From Arthrobacter sp. SX1312 (GTDB taxonomy: Bacteria; Actinomycetota; Actinomycetes; Actinomycetales; Micrococcaceae), in NCBI RefSeq assembly GCF_002929295.1, contig NZ_PJIM01000001.1, positions 604,040 to 668,039 on the forward strand: a DNA stretch of 64,000 nucleotides, given 5' to 3'. Shown here piece by piece: positions 9,737-17,575 of the stretch; positions within the stretch are counted from its first letter, which is position 1, and each line of letters begins with the position of its first letter. The translations under genes and the position numbers were made by a program. Under the pieces are notes generated by a model, which had not been told where the DNA came from, searched no databases, and saw only the letters and a program-made list of their open reading frames with translations.

Positions 9737-10480
9737 CTAGGCTGCGGGCGGGAAAGAGACGTACTGGATGACGATGCCGGCGAGGACGCCGCCGATGATC
9801 GGTCCGACGACCGGGACCCACGCGTAGCCCCAGTCGCTGCTGCCCTTGCCCTTGATGGGGAGCAGGGCGTGGGCGATACGGGGGCCGAGGTCGCGGTTCG
9901 GGTTGATGGCGTAGCCGGTGGGACCACCGAGCGAGGCACCGATGCCGACGACGAGGAGTGCGACGGCGAGCGGGCCGAGGCCGGACGGGGTGTTGCCGAA
10001 GGACAGGATCACGAACACGAGGACGAACGTGCCGATGATCTCGGTGACGAGGTTCCAGCCGTAGTTCCGGATGGCGGGACCGGTCGAGAACACGCCGAGC
10101 TTGTTCGCGGGCTCCGGCTCCTCGTCGAAGTGCTGCTTGTAGGCGAGCCAGCAGAAGACGGCGCCGAGGATCGAGCCGAGCATCTGTGCGGCGAGGTAGC
10201 CCATGGCGTTGACGAAGTCCTTGTCCACGCCGGGGGCGAATTCAGCGACGTCGGGGTTCACCCAGAGGCCCATGGTGACGGCGAAGTTCAGGTGGGCGCC
10301 GGACAGCGCGGCGACGTAGACGCCGGCGAAGACGGCGAGCCCCCACCCGAAGTTGACCATGAGAAAACCGCCGTTATTGCCCTTGGTCTTGGCGAGCGCG
10401 ACATTCGCGACCACACCGGTGCCGAGCAACAGCAGCATGAATGTGCCGAATGTTTCGGCGACGAATACGTCCAGAGACAT
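9737..10480 (-). CDS. glpF: Glycerol facilitator (MIP/aquaglyceroporin family)
   Basis: Membrane channel passing glycerol into the cell, 247 residues with six predicted membrane spans. The two pore boxes normally reading NPA are NFA (residues 65-67, in SGAHLNFAVT) and NPN (193-195, in YAINPNRDLGP); the Arg of the selectivity filter (R196) and the following Asp are kept. Strong RBS AAAGGAG eight bases before the ATG. Lies between glpD and glpK, which supports a glycerol role despite the altered boxes. Confidence 0.92.
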   Translation of the reverse strand: MSLDVFVAETFGTFMLLLLGTGVVANVALAKTKGNNGGFLMVNFGWGLAVFAGVYVAALSGAHLNFAVTMGLWVNPDVAEFAPGVDKDFVNAMGYLAAQMLGSILGAVFCWLAYKQHFDEEPEPANKLGVFSTGPAIRNYGWNLVTEIIGTFVLVFVILSFGNTPSGLGPLAVALLVVGIGASLGGPTGYAINPNRDLGPRIAHALLPIKGKGSSDWGYAWVPVVGPIIGGVLAGIVIQYVSFPPAA

Positions 10481-10509
10481 CTTTGACTCCTTTGTCTATT
10501 CACTTATCG

Positions 10510-10538
10510 ACGGGTGCCGCCGCCTCGACGGCACCCGT
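10510..10538 (-). terminator. Hairpin between glpD and glpF
   Basis: A perfect 10-bp stem (ACGGGTGCCG / CGGCACCCGT) with a 9-base loop lies 30 bases upstream of glpF, with no T-run. A second short hairpin (CCGCTGCT / AGCAGCGG) lies at about 10579-10597. These may partly terminate or stabilise the mRNA between glpD and glpFK. Confidence 0.4.
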
Positions 10539-10619
10539 TCGCTTCCCCCCGGCAACCACTGCCGTTGGCACTGCACCGCTGCTGGAAGCAGCGGCTCGAC
10601 CCCGATGCGGCGGGTGCCG

Positions 10620-12368
10620 CTACGGCGTCAGGTTCTTGAGATGCACCCGGTGCGCGTCCGCGAGGACCTTCTCGGCGAGCTTGGTCTCGGCTGCTGATCG
10701 CGCTGCATCCCACCCCAGCAGGGGCGCCAGGGTGTCGGCGAGTTCTGCGAGCAGATCAGCGGTGACCAGTCCCCTGAAGGCGAGCGAGGTCCGGCGGATC
10801 AGGACGTCGATCAGGTGTCCGACCTGCTCGTTCTCCACCATGTAGGCGAGTTCGCGCGTGCTGAGCTCCTTCGTGGAGTGGAACATCCTGTCGGGGCCGT
10901 CCGCCAGGTACTCGATGACGTCCGTCGCACGGGTCCCGTAACGGGTCAGCAGCACCTCGACCCGTGCTTCGTCGACTCCGGGGCGCACGGCCTTCCTGAC
11001 CCAGGCACGCTCCGCGGCCTCGTCGGTCGGGAAGTCCAGGCCGCCGCCTATGGCGACGCCCGCGGTCGAGGTCTTGCGGGGGGCGCCGAGCGCGGCCAGC
11101 GTCTCGTCGGCGAGGTGCTCGGACAGTGCACGGAAGGTGGTCCATTTGCCGCCGACGAGGCTGAGGGTGGTGACCTTCCGCGTGCCGAGCGTCTCCTCGC
11201 GCTTCTCGATGCGGTAGTCGCGGGAGACGAAGCCTGGCTGCGTCTCGTCGTGCCGCGGCAACGGACGGACGCCCGAGAAGCTGTAGACGATGTGATCGTT
11301 GGAGACCTTGATGTCCGGGAAGACGTGTCCGATCAGCTCGAAGAAGTAGTCGATCTCCTCGTCGGTGCATACCGCCTGCTCGTCGACGTCGACGTCGATG
11401 TCCGTCGTGCCGACCAGGACGCGGTCGCCCATGGGGTAGATCAGGACGATCCGGCCGTCGACGTGCTCGAAGAAGATCTCGGTGCCGTTGCACGCTTTCA
11501 GCAGCTCGGGGTGGTCGAGCACGATGTGCGAGCCCTTGGTGCCGCCCATGAAGCGGGTCTCCGTACCGAGCGTGGCGTTGGTCCCGTCCGTCCACGCTCC
11601 GGTGGCGTTGACGACCACGTCGGCCTGGAAGGAGAACGTCTCGCCCGTGAGTTCGTCACGCAGCAGCACGCCGTCGTCGCTCGTCCCGATGGCGCTGACG
11701 TAGTTCGCGGCCCGGGCGGACGGGTTGGCGATCTTCCCGTCACGCAGGACGTCGAGGGTCAGGCGCTCGGGGTTGTGCACCGAGGCGTCGAAGTAGGTCG
11801 CCGCGTACTTGATGTCCTTGCGGACGTCGGGCATGGCGGCGAGGGCCTTCTTGCGGCCGACGAACGAGTGGCGGGGCACATTGCCGCCGTCACGCGAGAA
11901 GAAGTCGTACATGGTCAGGCCGGCCTTGATGAGCACGGCGCCCCGCTCGACCTGCTTGCCCTGGCGGTGCGTCAGGAAACGCATCGGGGCGGAGAGGATC
12001 CCGGAGAACGTGGTGTAGATGGGGATCGTGGTCTTGAGGGGCTTCACGTAGTGGGGGGCGATCCGCAGGAGGGCGTTGCGCTCGACGACGGATTCCCGGA
12101 CGAGTCGGAACTCGCCGTTCTCGAGGTAGCGGATGCCTCCGTGGATCATGTGCGAGGACGCACCCGAGGCACCCTGGCAGTAGTCGCCACGCTCGACGAG
12201 CGCGACATCGATCCCCTGGAGTGCGAGGTCGCGGAACGTGCCGACCCCGTTGATGCCGCCGCCGATGATCAGGACCGTGGCCCGGGGGTTGTCCCGGAGC
12301 TCCTGCACCACCTTGCGGGTCGATGTCGTTGTGCCTTCACCGTTGATCCGGTCGGCTGGAATGCTCAA
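10620..12368 (-). CDS. glpD: Glycerol-3-phosphate dehydrogenase (FAD-dependent)
   Basis: Oxidises glycerol 3-phosphate to dihydroxyacetone phosphate at the membrane, passing electrons to quinone. The N-terminal FAD motif VLIIGGGINGVGTFRD is followed by the GlpD motifs GASSHMIHGGIRYLE and, later, LSLVGGKWTTFR; a C-terminal DAO-type domain ends the protein. The chosen TTG start gives 582 residues and has GGAG 8 bases upstream. A second TTG 21 bases farther upstream has no ribosome binding site. First gene of the glpDFK operon, divergent from a SorC-family regulator. Confidence 0.94.
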   Translation of the reverse strand: MSIPADRINGEGTTTSTRKVVQELRDNPRATVLIIGGGINGVGTFRDLALQGIDVALVERGDYCQGASGASSHMIHGGIRYLENGEFRLVRESVVERNALLRIAPHYVKPLKTTIPIYTTFSGILSAPMRFLTHRQGKQVERGAVLIKAGLTMYDFFSRDGGNVPRHSFVGRKKALAAMPDVRKDIKYAATYFDASVHNPERLTLDVLRDGKIANPSARAANYVSAIGTSDDGVLLRDELTGETFSFQADVVVNATGAWTDGTNATLGTETRFMGGTKGSHIVLDHPELLKACNGTEIFFEHVDGRIVLIYPMGDRVLVGTTDIDVDVDEQAVCTDEEIDYFFELIGHVFPDIKVSNDHIVYSFSGVRPLPRHDETQPGFVSRDYRIEKREETLGTRKVTTLSLVGGKWTTFRALSEHLADETLAALGAPRKTSTAGVAIGGGLDFPTDEAAERAWVRKAVRPGVDEARVEVLLTRYGTRATDVIEYLADGPDRMFHSTKELSTRELAYMVENEQVGHLIDVLIRRTSLAFRGLVTADLLAELADTLAPLLGWDAARSAAETKLAEKVLADAHRVHLKNLTP

Positions 12369-12415
12369 GGTACTACTCCGTAACGTCAATGTCGGGATTG
12401 GTTACTGCACTCCTC

Positions 12416-12444
12416 ATTCTTCGAGGACTGGGAATAGCAGTCAA
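12416..12444 (-). promoter_or_regulatory. Candidate glpD promoter
   Basis: On the minus strand a TTGACT -35 hexamer (12444-12439) is followed after 17 bases by AAGAAT (12421-12416). This is the best sigma-70-like match in the glpD/sorC divergent region and lies about 50 bases before the TTG start. Confidence 0.4.
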
Positions 12445-12450
12445 CCGCAT

Positions 12451-12464
12451 TGCACAAACGTGCA
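12451..12464. promoter_or_regulatory. Inverted repeat, candidate SorC-family operator
   Basis: TGCAC-AAAC-GTGCA is a perfect 5-bp-arm inverted repeat 6 bases upstream of the predicted glpD -35 and about 20 bases before the regulator's start codon. Its place between the two divergent genes suggests that the regulator binds here; there is no direct evidence. Confidence 0.4.
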
Positions 12465-12484
12465 GTGCAGTCCACACTGACGGG

Positions 12485-13486
12485 ATGACGTCGACGAGGG
12501 GCAGCGCGGAAGCAGACGATCCGGCCCGGGAGCGGTCGCCGGGATCCCGGTCGAGGGACGCCCTGCGGGCCGCCCAGATGTACTACCTGCAGGACCTGAC
12601 CATGAACGCGATCGCCCGGGAACTGCGCACCTCCCGGTCCACCGTCTCGCGGCTGCTCTCGATGGCACGGGAGACCGGCCTGGTGCAGATCCAGGTCAAC
12701 AACCCGTCCGACCGGGCACCCGCGCTGGAGCAGCAGATCCGCCGCCGCTTCTCCGTGGAGGCCCATGTGGTCCCGGTGGCGGATTCGGTCAACGACTCCG
12801 AGGTGCTCGACCGCGTCGCGATCCAGGCCGCCAGGACCATCGGGCCCCTCGTCGACTCCAACGCGATCATCGGCGTCGCCTGGGGCTCGACCCTCAGCGC
12901 TGTCAGCCACCACCTCACGCGCAAGCAGACCCACGACAGCACGATCGTCCAGCTCAACGGGGCGGGCAACACGCAGACCACGGGCATCACGTACGCGAGC
13001 GAGATCCTGCGCCGCTTCGGGCAGGCCTACGGGGCGCGCGTCGAGCAGTTCCCCGTGCCCGCGTTCTTCGACCACGCGGCGACGAAGACGGCCATGTGGG
13101 ATGAGCGCAGTGTCCGGCGGATCCTCGACCTGCAGCGCCGCATGACCATGGCGATCTTCGGTGTCGGCTCCATCGGCGCGGGGGTCCCCAGCCACGTGTA
13201 CAGCGGCGGGTACCTCGACCGCGAGGATCTCGACACCCTGGAGAAGGACGAGGTGGTCGGCGACGTGGCCACCATGTTCTTCCGGGCCGACGGCAGCCAC
13301 CGCGACATCCTCCTGAACGGGCGCAGCACGGGACCCGATCTGGACGCCCTGAGCCGGGTCCGGCGGCGCATCTGCGTGGTCTCGGGCGAGTCGAAGATCG
13401 ACGGCCTGCGAGGCGCCCTCGCCGCGGGCCTTGCGTCGGATCTCATCCTCGACGAAGGCTCGGCCCGCCGCCTCCTGCACGCCTAG
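12485..13486 (+). CDS. SorC/DeoR-type sugar-binding transcriptional regulator
   Basis: 333 residues from the ATG at 12485. A winged helix-turn-helix near residues 36-65 (MNAIARELRTSRSTVSRLL) is followed by a SorC-family sugar-binding domain (AIIGVAWGSTLSAVSHHL, FGVGSIGAGVPS, GEVVGDV-like segment, and a C-terminal ASDLILDE). SorC proteins sense phosphorylated sugars. Divergent from glpD, so it most likely controls the glycerol operon, with glycerol 3-phosphate or a related triose as a plausible ligand; that is inference. No strong RBS; a weak -10-like CACACT sits 6 bases before the ATG. Confidence 0.85.
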   Translation: MTSTRGSAEADDPARERSPGSRSRDALRAAQMYYLQDLTMNAIARELRTSRSTVSRLLSMARETGLVQIQVNNPSDRAPALEQQIRRRFSVEAHVVPVADSVNDSEVLDRVAIQAARTIGPLVDSNAIIGVAWGSTLSAVSHHLTRKQTHDSTIVQLNGAGNTQTTGITYASEILRRFGQAYGARVEQFPVPAFFDHAATKTAMWDERSVRRILDLQRRMTMAIFGVGSIGAGVPSHVYSGGYLDREDLDTLEKDEVVGDVATMFFRADGSHRDILLNGRSTGPDLDALSRVRRRICVVSGESKIDGLRGALAAGLASDLILDEGSARRLLHA

Positions 13487-13531
13487 CTCCCCGCACGGCC
13501 GGATCCGGGCCCCGGGCCCCGGCGGTCTCGG

Positions 13532-13537
13532 TAGAGT
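13532..13537 (+). promoter_or_regulatory. -10 element, probable leaderless transcript of aldo/keto reductase gene
   Basis: TAGAGT followed by 6 bases and the ATG at 13544, with no ribosome binding site in between. Same layout as several other starts in the window. Confidence 0.5.
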
Positions 13538-13543
13538 TCACCC

Positions 13544-14371
13544 ATGGACTCCTCCGTTCCCCGCGCGCCGCTCGCCGACGGCCACTCGATCGACGTGATC
13601 GGGTACGGCGTCTACAAGGTGCCGCCCGAGAACACCGGGGACCTCTGCTCGACGGCGCTCGCGGCGGGGTACCGCCTCCTCGACACGGCGGCCCTGTACG
13701 GCAACGAGTCCGGCGTCGGCGCCGCCGCGCAGGCCTACTCCGGCGAGCGCGAGGACCTCTTCATCACCTCCAAGGTGTGGAACGACGACCACGGGTACGA
13801 TGCCACCCTGCGCGCCTTCGACGCGAGCCTGCGGCTGCTGGGCCTCGAGTACCTCGACCTGTACCTCATCCATTGGCCCTGCCCGTCCAGGGACCTGTAC
13901 GTCGAGTCCTGGCGGGCCCTCGAGCGGCTCCGGGCCGACGGGCGCGTTCGGTCCGTCGGCGTCTCCAACTTCCAGCAGGACCACCTCGAGCGCCTGCTCG
14001 CCGAGACCGGGGTGGTCCCGGTCCTCAATCAGATCGAGCTGCACCCGTACCTTCAGCAGCGTGCACTCCGCTCCTTCCACGATCAGCACGGGATCGCGAC
14101 GCAGGCCTGGAGCCCGCTCGGGCGCGGCAACGTCCTCGACGACCCCGCCATCGGACGGATCGCGGCGGAACTCGGACGGACGCCCGCGCAGGTGATCCTG
14201 CGGTGGCACCTGCAGCACGCCATCCTGACCATCCCGAAGGCCAGTTCACGCGAGCGGATCAGCTCCAACCTGGACATCTTCGGGTTCGGGCTCGACGACG
14301 GCCAGGTCGCGGCACTCGACGCGCTCGAGCGCGACCAGCGCTTCGGGTCGCACCCCGACAGGGTGAACTGA
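13544..14371 (+). CDS. Aldo/keto reductase
   Basis: NADPH-dependent carbonyl reductase of the AKR5 type, 275 residues. The catalytic tetrad is present: D47 (RLLDTAALYG), Y52, K77 (FITSKVWN) and H110 (LYLIHWP); the NADPH-binding C-terminal motif IPKASSRERISSNLDIF is intact. AKR5-like enzymes include 2,5-diketo-gluconate reductases, but the substrate cannot be read from sequence. Heads a translationally coupled operon: its TGA overlaps the next ATG (TGATG). Confidence 0.92.
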   Translation: MDSSVPRAPLADGHSIDVIGYGVYKVPPENTGDLCSTALAAGYRLLDTAALYGNESGVGAAAQAYSGEREDLFITSKVWNDDHGYDATLRAFDASLRLLGLEYLDLYLIHWPCPSRDLYVESWRALERLRADGRVRSVGVSNFQQDHLERLLAETGVVPVLNQIELHPYLQQRALRSFHDQHGIATQAWSPLGRGNVLDDPAIGRIAAELGRTPAQVILRWHLQHAILTIPKASSRERISSNLDIFGFGLDDGQVAALDALERDQRFGSHPDRVN

Positions 14372-15243
14372 TGCGGCAGGCGGTCGTCCGCACCCTGGCG
14401 TGGGAGGGAACCCTCCAGCGGATCTGGGACTTCCCGGCGATCGAGGAGCCCGGCGTCCTGCCGGGACCGCCGCTGGTCATGGTGCACGGATTCCGCGGCG
14501 ACCACCACGGACTGCTGCGCCTCGTGGAGGAACTGCCCGGCCACCGCGTCCTCCTGCCGGACCTGCCCGGCTTCGGCCAGGGCCAGGAACTGCCCGGCAC
14601 GCACGACGTCGGCACCTACGCGCGGTTCATCACCGACTGCACACGGCTCCTCGTCCCGGGACCCCGCGTGCTGCTCGGGCACTCGTTCGGCTCGATCGTC
14701 GCGGCGGAGGCCGTGGCGCTCGCCCCGGACCTCGCAGCGGCCCTGGTGCTGGTCAACCCCATCAGCGCTCCCGCCCTCGAGGGCCCGAGCCGCATCGCCT
14801 CCCGTGTCGCGGAGGCCTACTACGTGGCAGCGGACCGGCTGCCCGAGGCCGCGGGCCGGGCCCTGCTCTCGAATCCCGTGATCGTCCGCGGCATGAGCAT
14901 CTTCATGGCCAAGACGAAGGACCGGGCGCTCCGCCGCTGGATCCACGGCCAGCACCGCGCGTACTTCAGCTCCTTCGCCAGCCGACGGGTGGTGCTCGAG
15001 GCCTTCCGCGCCTCCATCTCCGGGACCGTCCGGGACCGCGCGAGCGCCCTGGAGCTTCCGGTCCTGCTCGTCGCGGCGGCGGAGGACGACATCGGGTCGG
15101 TGGAGAGCCAGCGGAACCTCGCAGCGCTGATGCCGGCTGCGACCCTGGAGATCCTCCCCGCCGTCGGCCACCTCGTCCACTACGAGAAGCCGCGCGAGGC
15201 GGCGCTCCTGATCGGGAGATTCCTGGAGGCCGTGCCCGCATGA
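14371..15243 (+). CDS. Alpha/beta hydrolase
   Basis: 290 residues with the alpha/beta hydrolase fold: oxyanion region VMVHGFRGDHHG (HGFRG), nucleophile elbow GHSFGS with the serine near residue 103, and a C-terminal VGHLVHY supplying the histidine. A cap domain lies between. Substrate unknown. Start overlaps the reductase stop, and its own stop overlaps the glycosyltransferase start (ATGA), so the products are probably made in fixed ratio. In Actinobacteria hydrolases next to GT4 enzymes often act on lipids or glycoconjugates, but nothing here proves that. Confidence 0.88.
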   Translation: MRQAVVRTLAWEGTLQRIWDFPAIEEPGVLPGPPLVMVHGFRGDHHGLLRLVEELPGHRVLLPDLPGFGQGQELPGTHDVGTYARFITDCTRLLVPGPRVLLGHSFGSIVAAEAVALAPDLAAALVLVNPISAPALEGPSRIASRVAEAYYVAADRLPEAAGRALLSNPVIVRGMSIFMAKTKDRALRRWIHGQHRAYFSSFASRRVVLEAFRASISGTVRDRASALELPVLLVAAAEDDIGSVESQRNLAALMPAATLEILPAVGHLVHYEKPREAALLIGRFLEAVPA

Positions 15244-16385
15244 GGATCCTGTTCGACGCGCGCTTCACCCGCACCGACCACCACGACGGCATCAGCCGGT
15301 ACGGGGCGAGCCTGATCGCCGCGCTCGCCGCGACCGACGACGTCGTGATGCTCATCAGCGACCGCCGCCAGCTCGCCCTCCTCCCGGAGGTCCCGCACGT
15401 CCTGATCAACAGCCCGCTCTCCCCCGCCGAGCTGTTCGTCGCCGCACGCCTCAACCGGCTGGAGCCCGACGTCGTCGTCTGCCCGATGCAGACCATGGGA
15501 TCCTGGGGCCGCAGGTATCCCCTGGTGCTCACGCTGCACGACCTGATCTACTACCAGAACCCGACGCCGCCGTCCTTCCTGCCGCTGCCCGTCCGCGCCC
15601 TGTGGCGGCTCTACCACCTGGCGTACTGGCCCCAGCGGCTCCTGCTGGACCGTGCGGACGTCGTCGCCACGATCTCCGCGACGACGGCGGAGCTGATGCA
15701 CCGCCACCGGCTGACCCGCCGGCCCGTCCTGCTCGTGGGCAACGCACCCCAGCCGACGCTGCGGCGTCGCGACCCCGAGGCACGGCGGTCGGCGTCGCTG
15801 CTCTACATGGGATCCTTCATGCCCTACAAGAACGTCGAGACGATCGTCCGCGCCATGCATACCCTCCCCGGGCACACGCTGCACCTGCTGAGCAGGATCT
15901 CGCCCGCACGCCGGGCGGAGCTCGAGGCTCTCGTGCCCGCGGCGGGGCGCGTGGTCTTCCACGACGGCGTGACCGACGCCGAGTACGAGGATCTGCTCGC
16001 CGATTCCACGGCGCTCGTGACCCTCTCCAGGGCCGAGGGCTACGGCCTGCCGCTCATCGAGGCGATGGCGGCCGGTACGCCCGTGATCGCCAGTGACCTC
16101 CCGATCTTCCGCGAGGTCGGCGGGACGGCAGCACTCTTCGTGGACCCCGACGATCCCGGGGCGCTCGCGGACGCCGTCCTGTCCCTCGACGAGCCCGGCC
16201 GCTGGGCCGAGGCCTCCCGGGCGGGGCTCGAGCGGGCGGCGACGTACTCGTGGGCGGAATCCGCCGACCAGCTCCGGGACGCCTGCCGCCGCGCCGTCGA
16301 GGAGTTCACGCGACGACGGGCCCGGCCGATCCGCCTGCCGTCCCGCACGTCAGCGGGCACGGCGCCCGAAAGGATCGGTCCATGA
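15240..16385 (+). CDS. Glycosyltransferase family 4 protein
   Basis: 381 residues with a GT-B fold. The N-terminal half starts MRILFDARFTRTDHHDGISRYG; the C-terminal nucleotide-sugar domain has LLYMGSFMPYKNVETIVRA and the GT4 donor-binding motif SRAEGYGLPLIEAMAAGTPVIAS, whose two Glu residues (the EX7E motif) are kept. No membrane segments, so a cytoplasmic or peripheral enzyme. Acceptor and sugar are unknown. ATGA overlaps on both sides place it in the middle of a four-gene operon. Confidence 0.92.
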   Translation: MRILFDARFTRTDHHDGISRYGASLIAALAATDDVVMLISDRRQLALLPEVPHVLINSPLSPAELFVAARLNRLEPDVVVCPMQTMGSWGRRYPLVLTLHDLIYYQNPTPPSFLPLPVRALWRLYHLAYWPQRLLLDRADVVATISATTAELMHRHRLTRRPVLLVGNAPQPTLRRRDPEARRSASLLYMGSFMPYKNVETIVRAMHTLPGHTLHLLSRISPARRAELEALVPAAGRVVFHDGVTDAEYEDLLADSTALVTLSRAEGYGLPLIEAMAAGTPVIASDLPIFREVGGTAALFVDPDDPGALADAVLSLDEPGRWAEASRAGLERAATYSWAESADQLRDACRRAVEEFTRRRARPIRLPSRTSAGTAPERIGP

Positions 16386-16663
16386 CGGACCTGCAGTGCC
16401 CCGCCACGGCGATCCTGCTCGGCCTGGGCGCCGAGCCGCCACCCTGGCTGGGCCGCCGCAGGATCGCCGACCGCTTCGAGCTCGCGGATCCCTGCGACGT
16501 AGCGGGCGTCGTCGAGGAGACCGCCGACCGGTTCCGGGGCGAGACGTTCCTCATCACGGCACCGGCCGAGGCCATCGCGCTCGCCCTCCGCCGCCGCGGA
16601 CTGCAGGGCGGACCGCCGCTCGTGGTGGACGTCGACTCGGAGGGCTGGCGGCTCGCGCCCTGA
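16382..16663 (+). CDS. Small protein of unknown function (93 aa)
   Basis: 93-residue protein starting MTDLQCPATAILLGLG, whose ATG overlaps the glycosyltransferase stop (ATGA), so it is very probably translated. No signal peptide or membrane span; a short Ala/Ile/Leu-rich core (TAPAEAIALALRRRG) and an acidic end (VVDVDSEGW). I recognise no family. The arrangement suggests an accessory role to the reductase-hydrolase-glycosyltransferase set. It converges on the TetR gene with only 17 bases between stops. Confidence 0.7.
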   Translation: MTDLQCPATAILLGLGAEPPPWLGRRRIADRFELADPCDVAGVVEETADRFRGETFLITAPAEAIALALRRRGLQGGPPLVVDVDSEGWRLAP

Positions 16664-16680
16664 CCGGCGGGAACCATGCA

Positions 16681-17415
16681 CTACGTCCGCGCCGACGTCC
16701 AGCCGCGGGCATGGAGGCCCTCGATGCCGTCCAGCAGCAGGTCGAGGGCGAACTCGAACTCGTACTGGTCATCGCACCCGCGCCCGACCACGCCGTCGTC
16801 GTGCGCCGAGGCCATCGCGATCCGGAGGACGTTCGGGAACCGGCGCGCCAGCTCGGCGAGCTGGGCCGCATCGGGCTGTGCCGAGCCGGACGCGGTATCG
16901 ACCCGCGCGTCCTCCGCGACCGACGGGCCGGCCGCAGGTCCGGGTGCGTCGAAGAGTTCCTGGGTGAAGCCCCACATCCGGCTGCCCAGCGCATGCATGA
17001 CATGGTGCGTGAGATCGACCGAGAACCCGCGGTCGAGGAACATGCCGATGAACGAGTCGGTGTAGGCGAGCACGGCGGGGGTCCTGGTGGTCCGGGTCTC
17101 GAGGACCTGGCGTGCCCAGCGGTGGCGCTGCAGCACGGTCCGGGCCGAGAGGATCCTGCTGCGGACGGTGGTCTTCCACGCCTGCCCCTCGAGCGGCGGA
17201 TCGATCTCGGCCACGATCATGTCCACCATGCCGTCGAGCAGGTCCTCCTTGCTGGAGACGTGCTTGTAGAGCGCCATCGGGACCACCCCCAGGTCCTCGG
17301 CGAGGGTCCGCATGCTCAGCCCGCCCACGCCCTGCTCGTCCGCGAGGGCGACGGCGGCGCCGAGGACCGCGTTCCTGCTCAACCGCGTGCGCGACGTCCC
17401 GCGTCCTGCCATCAT
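16681..17415 (-). CDS. TetR family transcriptional repressor
   Basis: 244 residues. The N-terminal helix-turn-helix (residues about 14-60, AVALADEQGVGGLSMRTLAEDLGV followed by ALYKHVSSKEDLLDGMVD) is typical TetR; the C-terminal half resembles the TetR/AcrR tetracycline-repressor-like ligand domain with an acidic hinge. Divergent from the DUF2306 membrane gene; the intergenic region holds two palindromes of one consensus (GTGTACnnnGTACAC), one filling the spacer of a promoter. It probably represses its neighbour and perhaps itself; the inducer is unknown. Confidence 0.92.
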   Translation of the reverse strand: MMAGRGTSRTRLSRNAVLGAAVALADEQGVGGLSMRTLAEDLGVVPMALYKHVSSKEDLLDGMVDMIVAEIDPPLEGQAWKTTVRSRILSARTVLQRHRWARQVLETRTTRTPAVLAYTDSFIGMFLDRGFSVDLTHHVMHALGSRMWGFTQELFDAPGPAAGPSVAEDARVDTASGSAQPDAAQLAELARRFPNVLRIAMASAHDDGVVGRGCDDQYEFEFALDLLLDGIEGLHARGWTSART

Positions 17416-17446
17416 CGACCATCCCCCGTTCCCGACCGCTCAGCCC

Positions 17447-17475
17447 TTGACGGGTGTACAACGTACACCTAGGGT
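17447..17475 (+). promoter_or_regulatory. Promoter with TetR operator filling the -35/-10 spacer
   Basis: TTGACG (17447-17452) and TAGGGT (17470-17475) are separated by 17 bases, and those 17 bases are exactly the palindrome GGTGTAC-AAC-GTACACC (17453-17469). Repressor bound here would block polymerase. Transcription would run toward the DUF2306 gene at 17576. Confidence 0.75.
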
Positions 17476-17486
17476 GATGCCCATGA

Positions 17487-17503
17487 AGTGTACGCCGTAC
17501 ACT
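17487..17503. promoter_or_regulatory. Second TetR-type operator
   Basis: Perfect palindrome AGTGTAC-GCC-GTACACT, sharing the core GTGTACnnnGTACAC with the upstream site. The centres are 34 bp apart (17461 and 17495), about three helical turns, so two dimers could bind on nearly the same DNA face. It lies in the predicted start of the transcript. Confidence 0.75.
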
Positions 17504-17575
17504 CTACGCCGGGTCGGCAGTCCACCGCTACCGCCCGGGCATTCCCGGAGGGCAGCAGAGAAGGGCAGGACGGCC

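Noticed and set aside
16554-17003. Small plus- and minus-strand frames inside the TetR gene
   Set aside because: They are Arg/Pro/Ser-rich shadows of the TetR gene with no ribosome binding site or recognisable domain.
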